Below are positions 7,573-15,129 of a stretch of 40,682 nt of DNA, one piece after another. The first letter of the stretch is position 1, and the number at the start of each line of letters is the position of its first letter. Source of the stretch: Cytophagales bacterium Ga0077538 (GTDB lineage Bacteria; Bacteroidota; Bacteroidia; Cytophagales; Cyclobacteriaceae); the NCBI GenBank assembly GCA_001464155.1, contig LNEN01000257.1, forward strand, positions 1 through 40,682, given 5' to 3'. The notes under the pieces were generated by a model. It was not told where the DNA came from. It ran no database searches and saw only the letters and a list, made by a program, of their open reading frames with translations. A program made the translations under genes and the position numbers.

Positions 7573-8835
7573 TTATGGTTCATCGTTAAAGATATTCTTG
7601 GGCAGAATTTTTAGGAGTATGGGAAGCGTCAGGAATTTCTGAGGCAAAGAGATAATCACAAAGGTAGGAACGGTTTTTAAAACGCCTATCAACAACTCCC
7701 GCATCCGTTCCTTCTCGACTTGTGTAAGTTCATTCGATCTGGATTTTTTCAGCATCTCCCCTAACTCTTCACTGTCCTGTACTTCGCGCTGAAGTCTGCT
7801 CTTATTTTTTTCGGCAACTTTTGAAACACGCTTGATGAAGTGTTCGCTGACCAACTGATAATCCTGTTTGTTTTGCAGGTATTCCAGCTGTTCCCAATGC
7901 TCCAAAACAAAACCCTCAATAGCGATCATGCTATTTTCCAGATCTTCCTCATTGAAGCCCAGGTATTCACTGAAGCGCTTTAAAAAATCCTCCTCTTGCT
8001 TCTCCACCCTTCGGTCTGCCCACATGGTTAGAATCGCAATCTCTAAAAAGAATTTTTTAAGAATCCAGGAATTTTCAGAAGGCAAATTGATCTCAGTGAT
8101 GTCAATACCCTTTTCAAAAATGGCAAAAGCCTCTTTTCTTTTCTCGCTGGATAAATCGGTGCTTTGAATGAATAATTCGAGTAATTTTTTTTCTTCTTCT
8201 ACTACTGAGCGGTTGGCATGAGAGGCCGCAGCAATAACTTTTACAACGGAGAAGCGAAGTTCTTCGCGCTCATAGCGAAAGAAATCGGCAACAATTTTAT
8301 CTGCGTTGGTATGAATCCATTGACCAAAAATGAAGACATCCAAAAACAACAAACTATTGTGAAAAAATTGGGTCCAGAAACTTCCTTCATACGCTGCTGT
8401 TCGATCAATTCTTTTCTCCAGAATTTTTTCGGCTAACTCCAGTGGTGATTTTTTTCTTCCGAAGAGAGTTTTGGAGGGGGTAGCAAGCTCAGGGAATATA
8501 TTGTTATAAAAATTACCAATGTTCTCCAGCGTTTTCATAATCACATTCGAAAACTCATCTGGATTATTGATGGCCTTATCGTGGTAGAGCAGCGAACTGC
8601 TAATAAGGCTTTCTGCCAACAGAATTTTCATCCGATCTTTTTGTGAAAGATCTTCCTCTGGCTCACCTTCAAATCGAAGGCCATGCCCATACATAATGCC
8701 AGTGGGCTGAAGAATGCGGTAAAGAGAGTGCTCAGGGTGGGATGATTTACCCTTGGCTTTGGAAGATACCTCCTGAAGTAAGTCTTTGCGAAAGTTCAGA
8801 TAGTCTTCCAGCCATCCTTTACCGAGTGTTTTCAT
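7573..8835 (-). CDS. LETM1-related protein with TerB-like middle region
   Basis: A 420-residue protein. Residues near 195-330 are helical and TerB-like (SVVKVIAAASHANRSVVEEE then EIAILTMWADRRVEKQEEDFL, with the acidic spacing of tellurite-resistance TerB domains). The C terminus (residues 355-418) has the LETM1 ribosome-binding-like pattern: LTQVEKERMRELLIGVLKT, then a hydrophobic stretch and LPILLKILPKNIF. Such proteins are annotated as LETM1-related, biofilm-associated in Flavobacteriia and Cytophagia. Mitochondrial LETM1 is a membrane protein linked to ion exchange, but only one weak hydrophobic segment is visible here, so membrane location is uncertain. It stands alone between the TerC-family gene and purE. 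Confidence 0.72.
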   Translation of the reverse strand: MKTLGKGWLEDYLNFRKDLLQEVSSKAKGKSSHPEHSLYRILQPTGIMYGHGLRFEGEPEEDLSQKDRMKILLAESLISSSLLYHDKAINNPDEFSNVIMKTLENIGNFYNNIFPELATPSKTLFGRKKSPLELAEKILEKRIDRTAAYEGSFWTQFFHNSLLFLDVFIFGQWIHTNADKIVADFFRYEREELRFSVVKVIAAASHANRSVVEEEKKLLELFIQSTDLSSEKRKEAFAIFEKGIDITEINLPSENSWILKKFFLEIAILTMWADRRVEKQEEDFLKRFSEYLGFNEEDLENSMIAIEGFVLEHWEQLEYLQNKQDYQLVSEHFIKRVSKVAEKNKSRLQREVQDSEELGEMLKKSRSNELTQVEKERMRELLIGVLKTVPTFVIISLPQKFLTLPILLKILPKNIFNDEP

Positions 8836-8878
8836 GATTTACTGATGGGATAAGAAAACTAAGATAAAGAATTCTGAT

Positions 8879-8886
8879 CAAAACTA
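8879..8886 (-). promoter_or_regulatory. -7 box candidate for the LETM1-like gene
   Basis: TAGTTTTG on the minus strand overlaps the purE stop codon and lies 44 nt before the ATG at 8835. It would give a leader of about 38 nt. Confidence 0.35.
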
Positions 8887-9399
8887 ATGAAGAGATTGGC
8901 GCCAGCCCTTGCTTTCCAGTTGCGAAGCTGCCTCTTCTACCTTGTTTTGCAAGCTCTGTTTAAAGCTCTCCAAGCGACTGGATAAGGCCGAATCGCTTGT
9001 TGCGATGATTTGTGCAGCGAGAATGCCGGCATTGCGGGCACCATCTAAGGCAACAGTAGCCACCGGAACCCCTGCTGGCATTTGTAAGATAGAAAGAACA
9101 GAGTCCCACCCATCAATGGAGTTAGACGACTTGACAGGCACGCCAATAACCGGCAGTGTAGTTATCGATGCAACCATACCCGGTAAATGAGCAGCTCCAC
9201 CAGCGCCTGCAATAATTACTTTTAATCCTTTGGCCTTTGCATGTTGGGCATAATCAACCATTCGCAGCGGGGTACGGTGAGCCGAAACAATGGTGAGATC
9301 ATAGGCTACTTTCAGTTCGTCTAACACTTCAGCGGCTTCCTTCATAATGCGCAAGTCAGACTGACTGCCCATAATAATACCTACAATGGCTTGGCTCAT
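8884..9399 (-). CDS. purE: N5-carboxyaminoimidazole ribonucleotide mutase
   Basis: A 171-residue class I PurE, which moves the carboxylate of N5-CAIR to give CAIR in purine synthesis. Motifs are MGSQSDL (residues 11-17), VSAHRTP (about 39-45), the AGAGGAAHLPGMVAS loop and GVPVKSS with LLSIxQMPxGVPVATVA-type spacing (here VLSILQMPAGVPVATVA). All active-site residues, including the Ser-Asp pair and the AHR His, are present. It overlaps purK by 4 nt, and the two enzymes act in consecutive steps. Confidence 0.97.
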   Translation of the reverse strand: MSQAIVGIIMGSQSDLRIMKEAAEVLDELKVAYDLTIVSAHRTPLRMVDYAQHAKAKGLKVIIAGAGGAAHLPGMVASITTLPVIGVPVKSSNSIDGWDSVLSILQMPAGVPVATVALDGARNAGILAAQIIATSDSALSSRLESFKQSLQNKVEEAASQLESKGWRQSLH

Positions 9400-10532
9400 A
9401 CAATTACTTTTAAGGTTTGTTTTACAAATTCCACTTTTTGTCTAAGGCTTTCTAAACTTGTATCCACAATGGTTACGTGGCCCATTTTACGAAAAGGCTT
9501 GGTTATCTTTTTTCCATATAGATGCACATGGACACCCTGGATCTTGGCTACTTCTTCAAAGCCTTTATAGACGGCATCTCCTTCATATCCATCCTCTCCC
9601 AGGAGGTTCACCATGGCACTAGGCAAAATTGTGGTACAAGCCCCAAGAGGTAAATTAAAGATGGAGCGTAAATGTTGTTCGTATTGTGAGGTACTATTTG
9701 CTTCGATCGATTGGTGACCACTGTTGTGAGGACGTGGCGCCACTTCATTTACCAACACGGCTCCCTCTTTTGTAACAAACATCTCTACTGCGAGAAGTCC
9801 TACCATGTTGAGTGATTTAATCACTTTGCGAGCAATGCGATCGGCCTCTTGTAAAAGAGGGCCAGACAACTGTGCAGGAGAAAAGAGATATTCTACCAAG
9901 TTTTTCTCCGGATGAAAAACCATTTCAACGGCAGGATAAGAAACCACTTCTCCTTGCTCATTGCGAGCAACGATCACAGCAATTTCTTTTTCGAAATCGA
10001 TTAGTTTTTCCAGTAGCCCAGGAGCATCAAAGGCTTTTGAAAGATCTGCTTCACTTCTGAGGAGTTGTACACCTCTTCCATCATAGCCCTCCCTTCCCAG
10101 TTTGTTTACAGCGGGTAAGAAATCTTTTTGTTTTACTACGGCCTCCTTGTTTTCTGTTAGCAAAAATTCAGCTGTGGGGATTCTAAATTCTTCAAAAAAT
10201 TTTTTTTGTGTTCGCTTGTCCTGAATCAACTCAATAATCTCTGGTTGCGGGAAAACTTTTTTTCCACGTTTTACCAATTCTTTGAGTGCCTGAGTATTTA
10301 CGTTTTCTATCTCAATGGTAAGGATGTCACAGGATTCCCCAAATTTTAATACAGTATCATAATCGGTAAGCTTACCCTGATGAAAGTCTGCCATAAAAGA
10401 ACACGGAGCGTGCTTATCCGGATCGAGAATGGATACGCTGATGTTTAAATCAAGAGCGGATTGAATGAGCATGCGGCCCAATTGACCGCCTCCTAACACA
10501 CCTAGCTTTTGCTGTGAGAACTGTGAATGCAT
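9396..10532 (-). CDS. purK: 5-(carboxyamino)imidazole ribonucleotide synthase
   Basis: A 378-residue ATP-grasp enzyme that makes N5-CAIR from AIR, bicarbonate and ATP, supplying PurE. It begins near GVLGGGQLGRM and shows GREGYDGRGV (glycine-rich ATP loop), EKLIDFEKEIAVIVAR, and the metal-binding EVAPRPHNSGH. The ATG at 10532 was chosen over an upstream TTG at 10556 because a -7 box (10554-10561) covers that TTG. The 3' end overlaps purE by 4 nt, forming a purKE operon. Confidence 0.96.
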   Translation of the reverse strand: MHSQFSQQKLGVLGGGQLGRMLIQSALDLNISVSILDPDKHAPCSFMADFHQGKLTDYDTVLKFGESCDILTIEIENVNTQALKELVKRGKKVFPQPEIIELIQDKRTQKKFFEEFRIPTAEFLLTENKEAVVKQKDFLPAVNKLGREGYDGRGVQLLRSEADLSKAFDAPGLLEKLIDFEKEIAVIVARNEQGEVVSYPAVEMVFHPEKNLVEYLFSPAQLSGPLLQEADRIARKVIKSLNMVGLLAVEMFVTKEGAVLVNEVAPRPHNSGHQSIEANSTSQYEQHLRSIFNLPLGACTTILPSAMVNLLGEDGYEGDAVYKGFEEVAKIQGVHVHLYGKKITKPFRKMGHVTIVDTSLESLRQKVEFVKQTLKVIV

Positions 10533-10553
10533 TGGTTCGTTTAGTTTGAATAA

Positions 10554-10561
10554 CAAAAGTA
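10554..10561 (-). promoter_or_regulatory. -7 box of purK-purE
   Basis: TACTTTTG on the minus strand matches TAnnTTTG and ends 21 nt before the purK ATG at 10532, giving a short leader. Confidence 0.55.
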
Positions 10562-10582
10562 AAACATTTCGGTAGCTCAGGA

Positions 10583-12505
10583 CTACTGAATGCTTACTTC
10601 TATAATTTTATCACCTACTTCGATAGCATTTACCACCTCCATTCCAGAGGTGACTTCTGCAAAAATCGTGTAACGCCCATCCAAATGTGGTGTCGGAGAA
10701 TGAGTAATGAACCACTGTGTTCCTTCGGTATCTTTCCCTGCTGAAGCCATGCCAATGGAACCTTCCTTGTATCGTCTATTCGTAAACTCTGATCGTATGG
10801 AATAAGGCTCGCTTCCATAGCCATCGCCCCGGTTACAGCCTGCCTGAATAACAAAATTAGGCACTACACGATGGAAAAACTTTTCATCAAAATAGTGCTG
10901 CTTTGCCAGCATAACGAAATTGACCACTGAGCCAGGCGCTTCATTCACCAAAAGTTTTAAGATGATATTGCCTTTGGTAGTTTTGATGAAGACTGTCTGA
11001 TTTTCGAGAATCGTGTTGACGAGATTCCAATCGATGGGGTGATTGAATTCGTTTTTTACTTCTTCCGCTTTGCGCCCTTCCAGATATGCCAGAGCGGCTT
11101 CGAGAGGTTGAATGGATTCATTGTCTTTTGGCAATGACAGTTTAGCACGGGCTTCTTTCAGGAAGTTAACATCTTTTATTAGAGGCTTATAGTTTTTAGT
11201 ACTGTCACCCAGTACTTGCGCGATAATGCCCGTAACCGCAGCATCACCTTTGGTAATGGCTTGTTGGTACCATTGGAGAAGTAGCGGTTTATCTTTCTCC
11301 TTAAAATCAGTCGCGTTGTTGCAAGAAGTAAGCGATTGTGCTGCCGAAGAGAGCACAATGGGATCATTGGAATCAATCAATTCTTTTCCAACAAAAGACA
11401 CATTGTTGGCTGAGCGCCCCAACACATTTAACAAAGCTGCTTTGTGGTAAGAATTGGTGGCTTGCTCATACTTAAGTTTAATGGATTCGAAAGTAGCAGG
11501 TTTAGGATCGAGCGAAGCAACCACTTCATAAAGAGTAGACTGCACCCGCCAATCGGAAGCAGAATCAGCCATTAGTTTTAATTGTGGAGCTGCATCCTTA
11601 GTAGCGAAGTTATTTAAGGCTTCTGCCACCGCCACTCGCACCTGTAAACTTTTATCGCTTAAGGTTTTAAAGAATGTTTCTTTCACATCAGCAAAGTCGA
11701 AAGAACGAAGTGCCCGTACGGCACTTACCCGAACCCGCTCATCGGTATCCTTCGTTCTTTCTTGAAGAAGAAGTCTTACCGAATCACTTTTTACATTTCG
11801 TAAACCTTGTGTAGCCGCTATTCGCACCAGCACATTCGAGTGTGCGCTACTGACTTGTAGTAAATCTTGATCATCGTTAAAATCAACGAGCGTAGTTCTG
11901 GCAAAAAAGTTCGTAGTTGCTAATAAGGTCTCTTCATGGGTGGAGCTAAGATTTTGATAGGCAGCTTTCACCACTACGCTATCTGTTATTCTACGCAGCC
12001 CAAGGCGGTAAATACCCCAGGCTTTGCCCGCTTCTGTATTTGTGTTTTTTGGTTGATAGGCAATAAGCGTTGTGAGTTGTTGTGTTGGAAGCACTTTTCC
12101 CAGAGCTTCCAGTACTTCACGAAGGACTATTTCATCTTTTTCCTGGGACAATGATTTTGTAAGCGCATCGGAGGAAACTACACACGGGGTTTGCCCCAGA
12201 GCAAAGGCTGCGGAGCTGCGTACTTCACTGTCTGAATCATGAAGAAGAGAATGGCTCAAGGCTTCGGCTGCCAATGTATCTTGAACAGAAGCAAAGGCTA
12301 GTGCCGCTTCTTTTCTATAGATAGAATTTTTGTGTGAAAGGAAAAGGAGAAGACTATCGGTGGAACGTTTATCCTGCAGCGTGTAAATGGTGCGCAGCAA
12401 AGGATCAGAAAACTTGTTAATGCTATCAGGTTGGGTAGTACAGGCGACTAGCCAAATAAGTGAGGCGCAGAGTATAATTTTTTTCACAGCTTTAAGGGTT
12501 GGCAT
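10583..12505 (-). CDS. Lipoprotein with HEAT repeats and a C-terminal cyclophilin-type PPIase domain
   Basis: About 640 residues. The ATG at 12505 gives a lipoprotein signal (MPTLKAVKKIILCASLIWLV then AC; lipobox LVAC, Cys22), preferred over the longer reading from 12574, which overlaps feoB. Residues about 40-430 are alpha-helical HEAT/PBS-type repeats (AALAFASVQDTLAAEAL, VRSSAAFALGQT, VRVSAVRALRSFD, VRVAVAEALNNF). Residues about 500-640 form a cyclophilin domain with FHRVVPNFVIQAG (catalytic Arg), FTNRRYKEGSIGMA and TQWFITHSPTPHLDGRYTIF. It should catalyse proline isomerisation in the periplasm, with the HEAT array as a client or partner scaffold. The gene follows feoB by 31 nt and may be read from the feo promoter. 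Confidence 0.88.
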   Translation of the reverse strand: MPTLKAVKKIILCASLIWLVACTTQPDSINKFSDPLLRTIYTLQDKRSTDSLLLFLSHKNSIYRKEAALAFASVQDTLAAEALSHSLLHDSDSEVRSSAAFALGQTPCVVSSDALTKSLSQEKDEIVLREVLEALGKVLPTQQLTTLIAYQPKNTNTEAGKAWGIYRLGLRRITDSVVVKAAYQNLSSTHEETLLATTNFFARTTLVDFNDDQDLLQVSSAHSNVLVRIAATQGLRNVKSDSVRLLLQERTKDTDERVRVSAVRALRSFDFADVKETFFKTLSDKSLQVRVAVAEALNNFATKDAAPQLKLMADSASDWRVQSTLYEVVASLDPKPATFESIKLKYEQATNSYHKAALLNVLGRSANNVSFVGKELIDSNDPIVLSSAAQSLTSCNNATDFKEKDKPLLLQWYQQAITKGDAAVTGIIAQVLGDSTKNYKPLIKDVNFLKEARAKLSLPKDNESIQPLEAALAYLEGRKAEEVKNEFNHPIDWNLVNTILENQTVFIKTTKGNIILKLLVNEAPGSVVNFVMLAKQHYFDEKFFHRVVPNFVIQAGCNRGDGYGSEPYSIRSEFTNRRYKEGSIGMASAGKDTEGTQWFITHSPTPHLDGRYTIFAEVTSGMEVVNAIEVGDKIIEVSIQ

Positions 12506-12536
12506 CCTTAAAGGTAAACGATATTCATGAAGAGTT

Positions 12537-14657
12537 CTATCGCAACAATTGATAAACAATAAAGGCAGAGACATAAGCCAGCACTGACATATACGTGAGC
12601 TGGATCATCGGCCATTTCCAACCTTTGGTTTCGCGATACACCACAGCAATGGTACTCATGCACTGCATGGCAAAAGTGTAAAAAACCAAGAGCGACAGGC
12701 CAACAGCAGGGGTAAAACGCGCCTCTCCAGTATCGGGATTTATTTCTGCTTGCATACGACTTTTGATAGTATTCTCATCGTCTTCACCAGCACTACCAAT
12801 ACTGTAGATGGTTGCCATGGTGCCCACAAAAACTTCGCGAGCTGCGAAGGAGGTGATCAGCGCAATACCAATCTTCCAATCGTACCCAAGGGGCTTTATA
12901 GCAGGCTCAATTGCCTTACCAATTACTCCGGCATAGGAATTTTCTAATTTATAAGCAGCAACTCTATCTTGAAATCCCTGTTCCGTAAGGCGCATGTTGG
13001 CAGTCTCCTGCATCACATACTCTTCCGCCTTTTCCACTTTATCGCCAGGTCCGTAACTAGCCAACACCCACAACACAACAGAGATTGCTAAAATTACTTT
13101 TCCCGCTTCTACTACAAATGATTTTGTCTTCTCTACAATGGTTAGCCCCACGTTGCTTCCTTTCGGTAATCGATAGGTAGGCAACTCCATCATCAGGTAG
13201 CTGCGCTCTTTTACATCAATTAATTTTTTCATTACCCAGGCAGAAACAAGGGCGGCCACAAAACCAAGTAAGTACAACGCCATCAGTGCCAGTCCCTGCA
13301 AGTTGAAGAAGCCAATCACTTTGGTGTCGGGAACAATGAGTGCAATGAGTATGGTAAAAATCGGAATGCGGGCAGAACAACTCATGAGCGGTGTTACCAT
13401 AATGGTAATGGTGCGCTCTTTCCAATTGTCGATGGTGCGCGTGGCCATAATAGCCGGAATGGCACACGCCATACCCGACATGAGTGGTACGACACTCTTA
13501 CCATTCAGACCAAACTTGCGCATGATCTTGTCCATCAAAAAAACAACCCGTGCCATGTACCCTGTTTCTTCTAGCACAGCAATGAAAGCAAACAGAATGG
13601 CGATCTGAGGCACGAACATAATAATGCCACCTAAACCTGGAATGATACCTTCTGCAAATAAGCGTGTGAGTGCGCCATCGGGTAATGTTGCTGAGAGCCA
13701 CGAACTGAAGTCAGCAAAGAGACCATCAATAAAATCCATGGGATACGATGCCCACGCAAATACCGATTGGAAGACTAGAAAGAGGACAGAGAAGAAAATA
13801 AGATAGCCCCACACTTTATGTGTAAGCACCTTATCCAGTCTATGGGAAAAATTCTTCCAAGCATAGTCAGCCTGCTTAAGCGTAGCTTCATTCAATAAGT
13901 CTTGAATAAAACCATAGCGCTGAATGGTTTCTGCTCCCTGAAATTTGCCTGGGAAAAAATTATTCTTTTTTCGAATGGTATCAACAAGTTGTTGATGGTC
14001 TTTACTTAAGAAAGTGAGGGATTGTGGTTGTTCTAAAAACTGATACGCTTCGTAATCATTGTCAAGATGAAGTTGCTTACGCAATTCCTGAATTGGGGCT
14101 TCTGCTTCTTTCCAAATAGGAAAAACCGAACCGATTGTTCTGGCCTTTGCGTTAGCGATTTCTTTCTTTAAGGCTTCTATTCCCTCACCTTTTCGGGCAT
14201 TGATAGGAACAACCGCCACGCCTAATTTTTGTGCGAGTTTTAAGAAATCATAACTAACCCCTGCCTTAGCTGCCAGGTCCATCATGTTCAAGGCAAGCAC
14301 GGTTGGCATTCCAAGATCAAGTACTTGCGTTAAGAGAAGCAGGCCTCGTTTAATATTGGTTGCGTCCACCACCACCACTAATTTTTGTGGTGCGTTGGGA
14401 GAATTATGGTCTAATAATACTTCAGCAACAATGCGCTCATCCAGACTTCGTGGATAGATGCTATAGATACCAGGTAAGTCTATTACTTCAGTTGTTCCCT
14501 GTTCGGGTATGTTGGTGTAGCCCAACTTTTTTTCCACAGTAACACCAGGAAAATTTCCCACCTTTTGGTTGAGTCCAGTGAGGTGATTAAACAGGGAGGA
14601 TTTACCTGAATTGGGATTCCCCAAAAGAGCAATGATAGGACGCTGCGGCTGACTCAT
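12537..14657 (-). CDS. feoB: Ferrous iron transporter B
   Basis: A 706-residue inner-membrane Fe(II) transporter with an N-terminal G domain: G1 GNPNSGKS (13-20), G2 region GVTVEKK, G3 DLPG (60-63) and G4 NMMD. A helical linker follows (to about 260), then the membrane part with two Gate motifs containing the conserved Cys residues (PLMSGMACAIPAIMATR and PLMSCSARIPIF). A late CMST motif (MQCMSTIAVV) is also present. Length is normal and no break is seen. The start codon overlaps the feoA stop by 1 nt (TAATG), so the two are translationally coupled. Confidence 0.97.
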   Translation of the reverse strand: MSQPQRPIIALLGNPNSGKSSLFNHLTGLNQKVGNFPGVTVEKKLGYTNIPEQGTTEVIDLPGIYSIYPRSLDERIVAEVLLDHNSPNAPQKLVVVVDATNIKRGLLLLTQVLDLGMPTVLALNMMDLAAKAGVSYDFLKLAQKLGVAVVPINARKGEGIEALKKEIANAKARTIGSVFPIWKEAEAPIQELRKQLHLDNDYEAYQFLEQPQSLTFLSKDHQQLVDTIRKKNNFFPGKFQGAETIQRYGFIQDLLNEATLKQADYAWKNFSHRLDKVLTHKVWGYLIFFSVLFLVFQSVFAWASYPMDFIDGLFADFSSWLSATLPDGALTRLFAEGIIPGLGGIIMFVPQIAILFAFIAVLEETGYMARVVFLMDKIMRKFGLNGKSVVPLMSGMACAIPAIMATRTIDNWKERTITIMVTPLMSCSARIPIFTILIALIVPDTKVIGFFNLQGLALMALYLLGFVAALVSAWVMKKLIDVKERSYLMMELPTYRLPKGSNVGLTIVEKTKSFVVEAGKVILAISVVLWVLASYGPGDKVEKAEEYVMQETANMRLTEQGFQDRVAAYKLENSYAGVIGKAIEPAIKPLGYDWKIGIALITSFAAREVFVGTMATIYSIGSAGEDDENTIKSRMQAEINPDTGEARFTPAVGLSLLVFYTFAMQCMSTIAVVYRETKGWKWPMIQLTYMSVLAYVSAFIVYQLLR

Positions 14658-14890
14658 TAATTCATGATTGAGATAGTGGCCGCTTCATCAATGCGAAGGG
14701 AAAGTTCGTAGCCCAAAACGCTGATGCAAATAGGATCGCCAAAAGGGGCTGTAAAGTTGAAACGAACGGCAGCACCCGGTAAACAACCCATTTCCATCAA
14801 TTTGGCAGAGATCTCGGAATCAGTAAAACCGGCAATAATGGCTATTTCGCCCGGTTTCATGGTAGCTACGCTTTTTACCTTCTCAGCCAT
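14657..14890 (-). CDS. feoA: Ferrous iron transport protein A
   Basis: A 77-residue SH3-like FeoA protein with LKPGE-type opening (TMKPGEIAIIAGF), the LMEMGCLPGAAVRF core and a C-terminal ISVLGYELSLRIDEAATI strand pair. FeoA associates with FeoB at the cytoplasmic face and is needed for Fe(II) uptake. It is the first gene of feoA-feoB, and perhaps of the HEAT-cyclophilin gene. The leader between the -7 box and the ATG is almost entirely a palindrome, so metal-dependent repression is likely. Confidence 0.95.
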   Translation of the reverse strand: MAEKVKSVATMKPGEIAIIAGFTDSEISAKLMEMGCLPGAAVRFNFTAPFGDPICISVLGYELSLRIDEAATISIMN

Positions 14891-14916
14891 TGTTTAATTT
14901 AGATTAAATTTAAACA
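14891..14916 (-). promoter_or_regulatory. Palindromic operator in the feoA leader
   Basis: A 26-bp near-perfect palindrome lies directly against the feoA ATG. Its core is AATTTA and TAAATT around GAT (14896-14910), and its outer arms are TGTTTAA and TTAAACA; one extra A in one arm breaks full symmetry. It lies just downstream of the -7 box, over the predicted transcription start, the usual place for an iron repressor of the Fur or DtxR type. The cognate regulator is not identifiable from sequence. Confidence 0.6.
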
Positions 14917-14919
14917 AGG

Positions 14920-14927
14920 CAAATATA
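14920..14927 (-). promoter_or_regulatory. -7 box of feoAB
   Basis: TATATTTG on the minus strand is a perfect TAnnTTTG box, 30 nt before the feoA ATG and immediately upstream of the palindrome at 14891-14916. Confidence 0.6.
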
Positions 14928-14949
14928 GGCTTGGTTCTCAGTTCTCACA

Positions 14950-15129
14950 ATGATTTTCAACATGGGCAAAAGAAAGAAAAAGACAGGTGCAGAAAAGCCT
15001 GAGAAAGTGGTGAAGACTGATAAAGAATTGTCACAGCAAAAAATCATAACAGATCCTGTTGATGAAGAATCTACCGATTATGGAGGTATGCCCATGCGGG
15101 ATTTAAAAAAGAATTTGGGTTGCGGTTAA
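14950..15129 (+). CDS. Small basic protein with a GCG C terminus
   Basis: A 59-residue protein (55 if started at the second ATG at 14962). The N-terminal part is Lys-rich (MGKRKKKTGAEKPEK), the middle is acidic (DPVDEESTDYGG) and the end is MPMRDLKKNLGCG. I recall similar short Bacteroidota proteins ending in a DLKKNLGCG-like tail, but cannot confirm by search. The C-terminal Cys could be modified or bind metal; that is speculation. The gene is divergent from feoA, and its stop overlaps the stop of murF-alr on the other strand. Confidence 0.65.
   Translation: MIFNMGKRKKKTGAEKPEKVVKTDKELSQQKIITDPVDEESTDYGGMPMRDLKKNLGCG

Noticed and set aside
10583-12574. Longer start at 12574 for the HEAT-cyclophilin gene
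   Set aside because: It overlaps feoB and puts 23 unrelated residues before a complete lipoprotein signal that starts at 12505.
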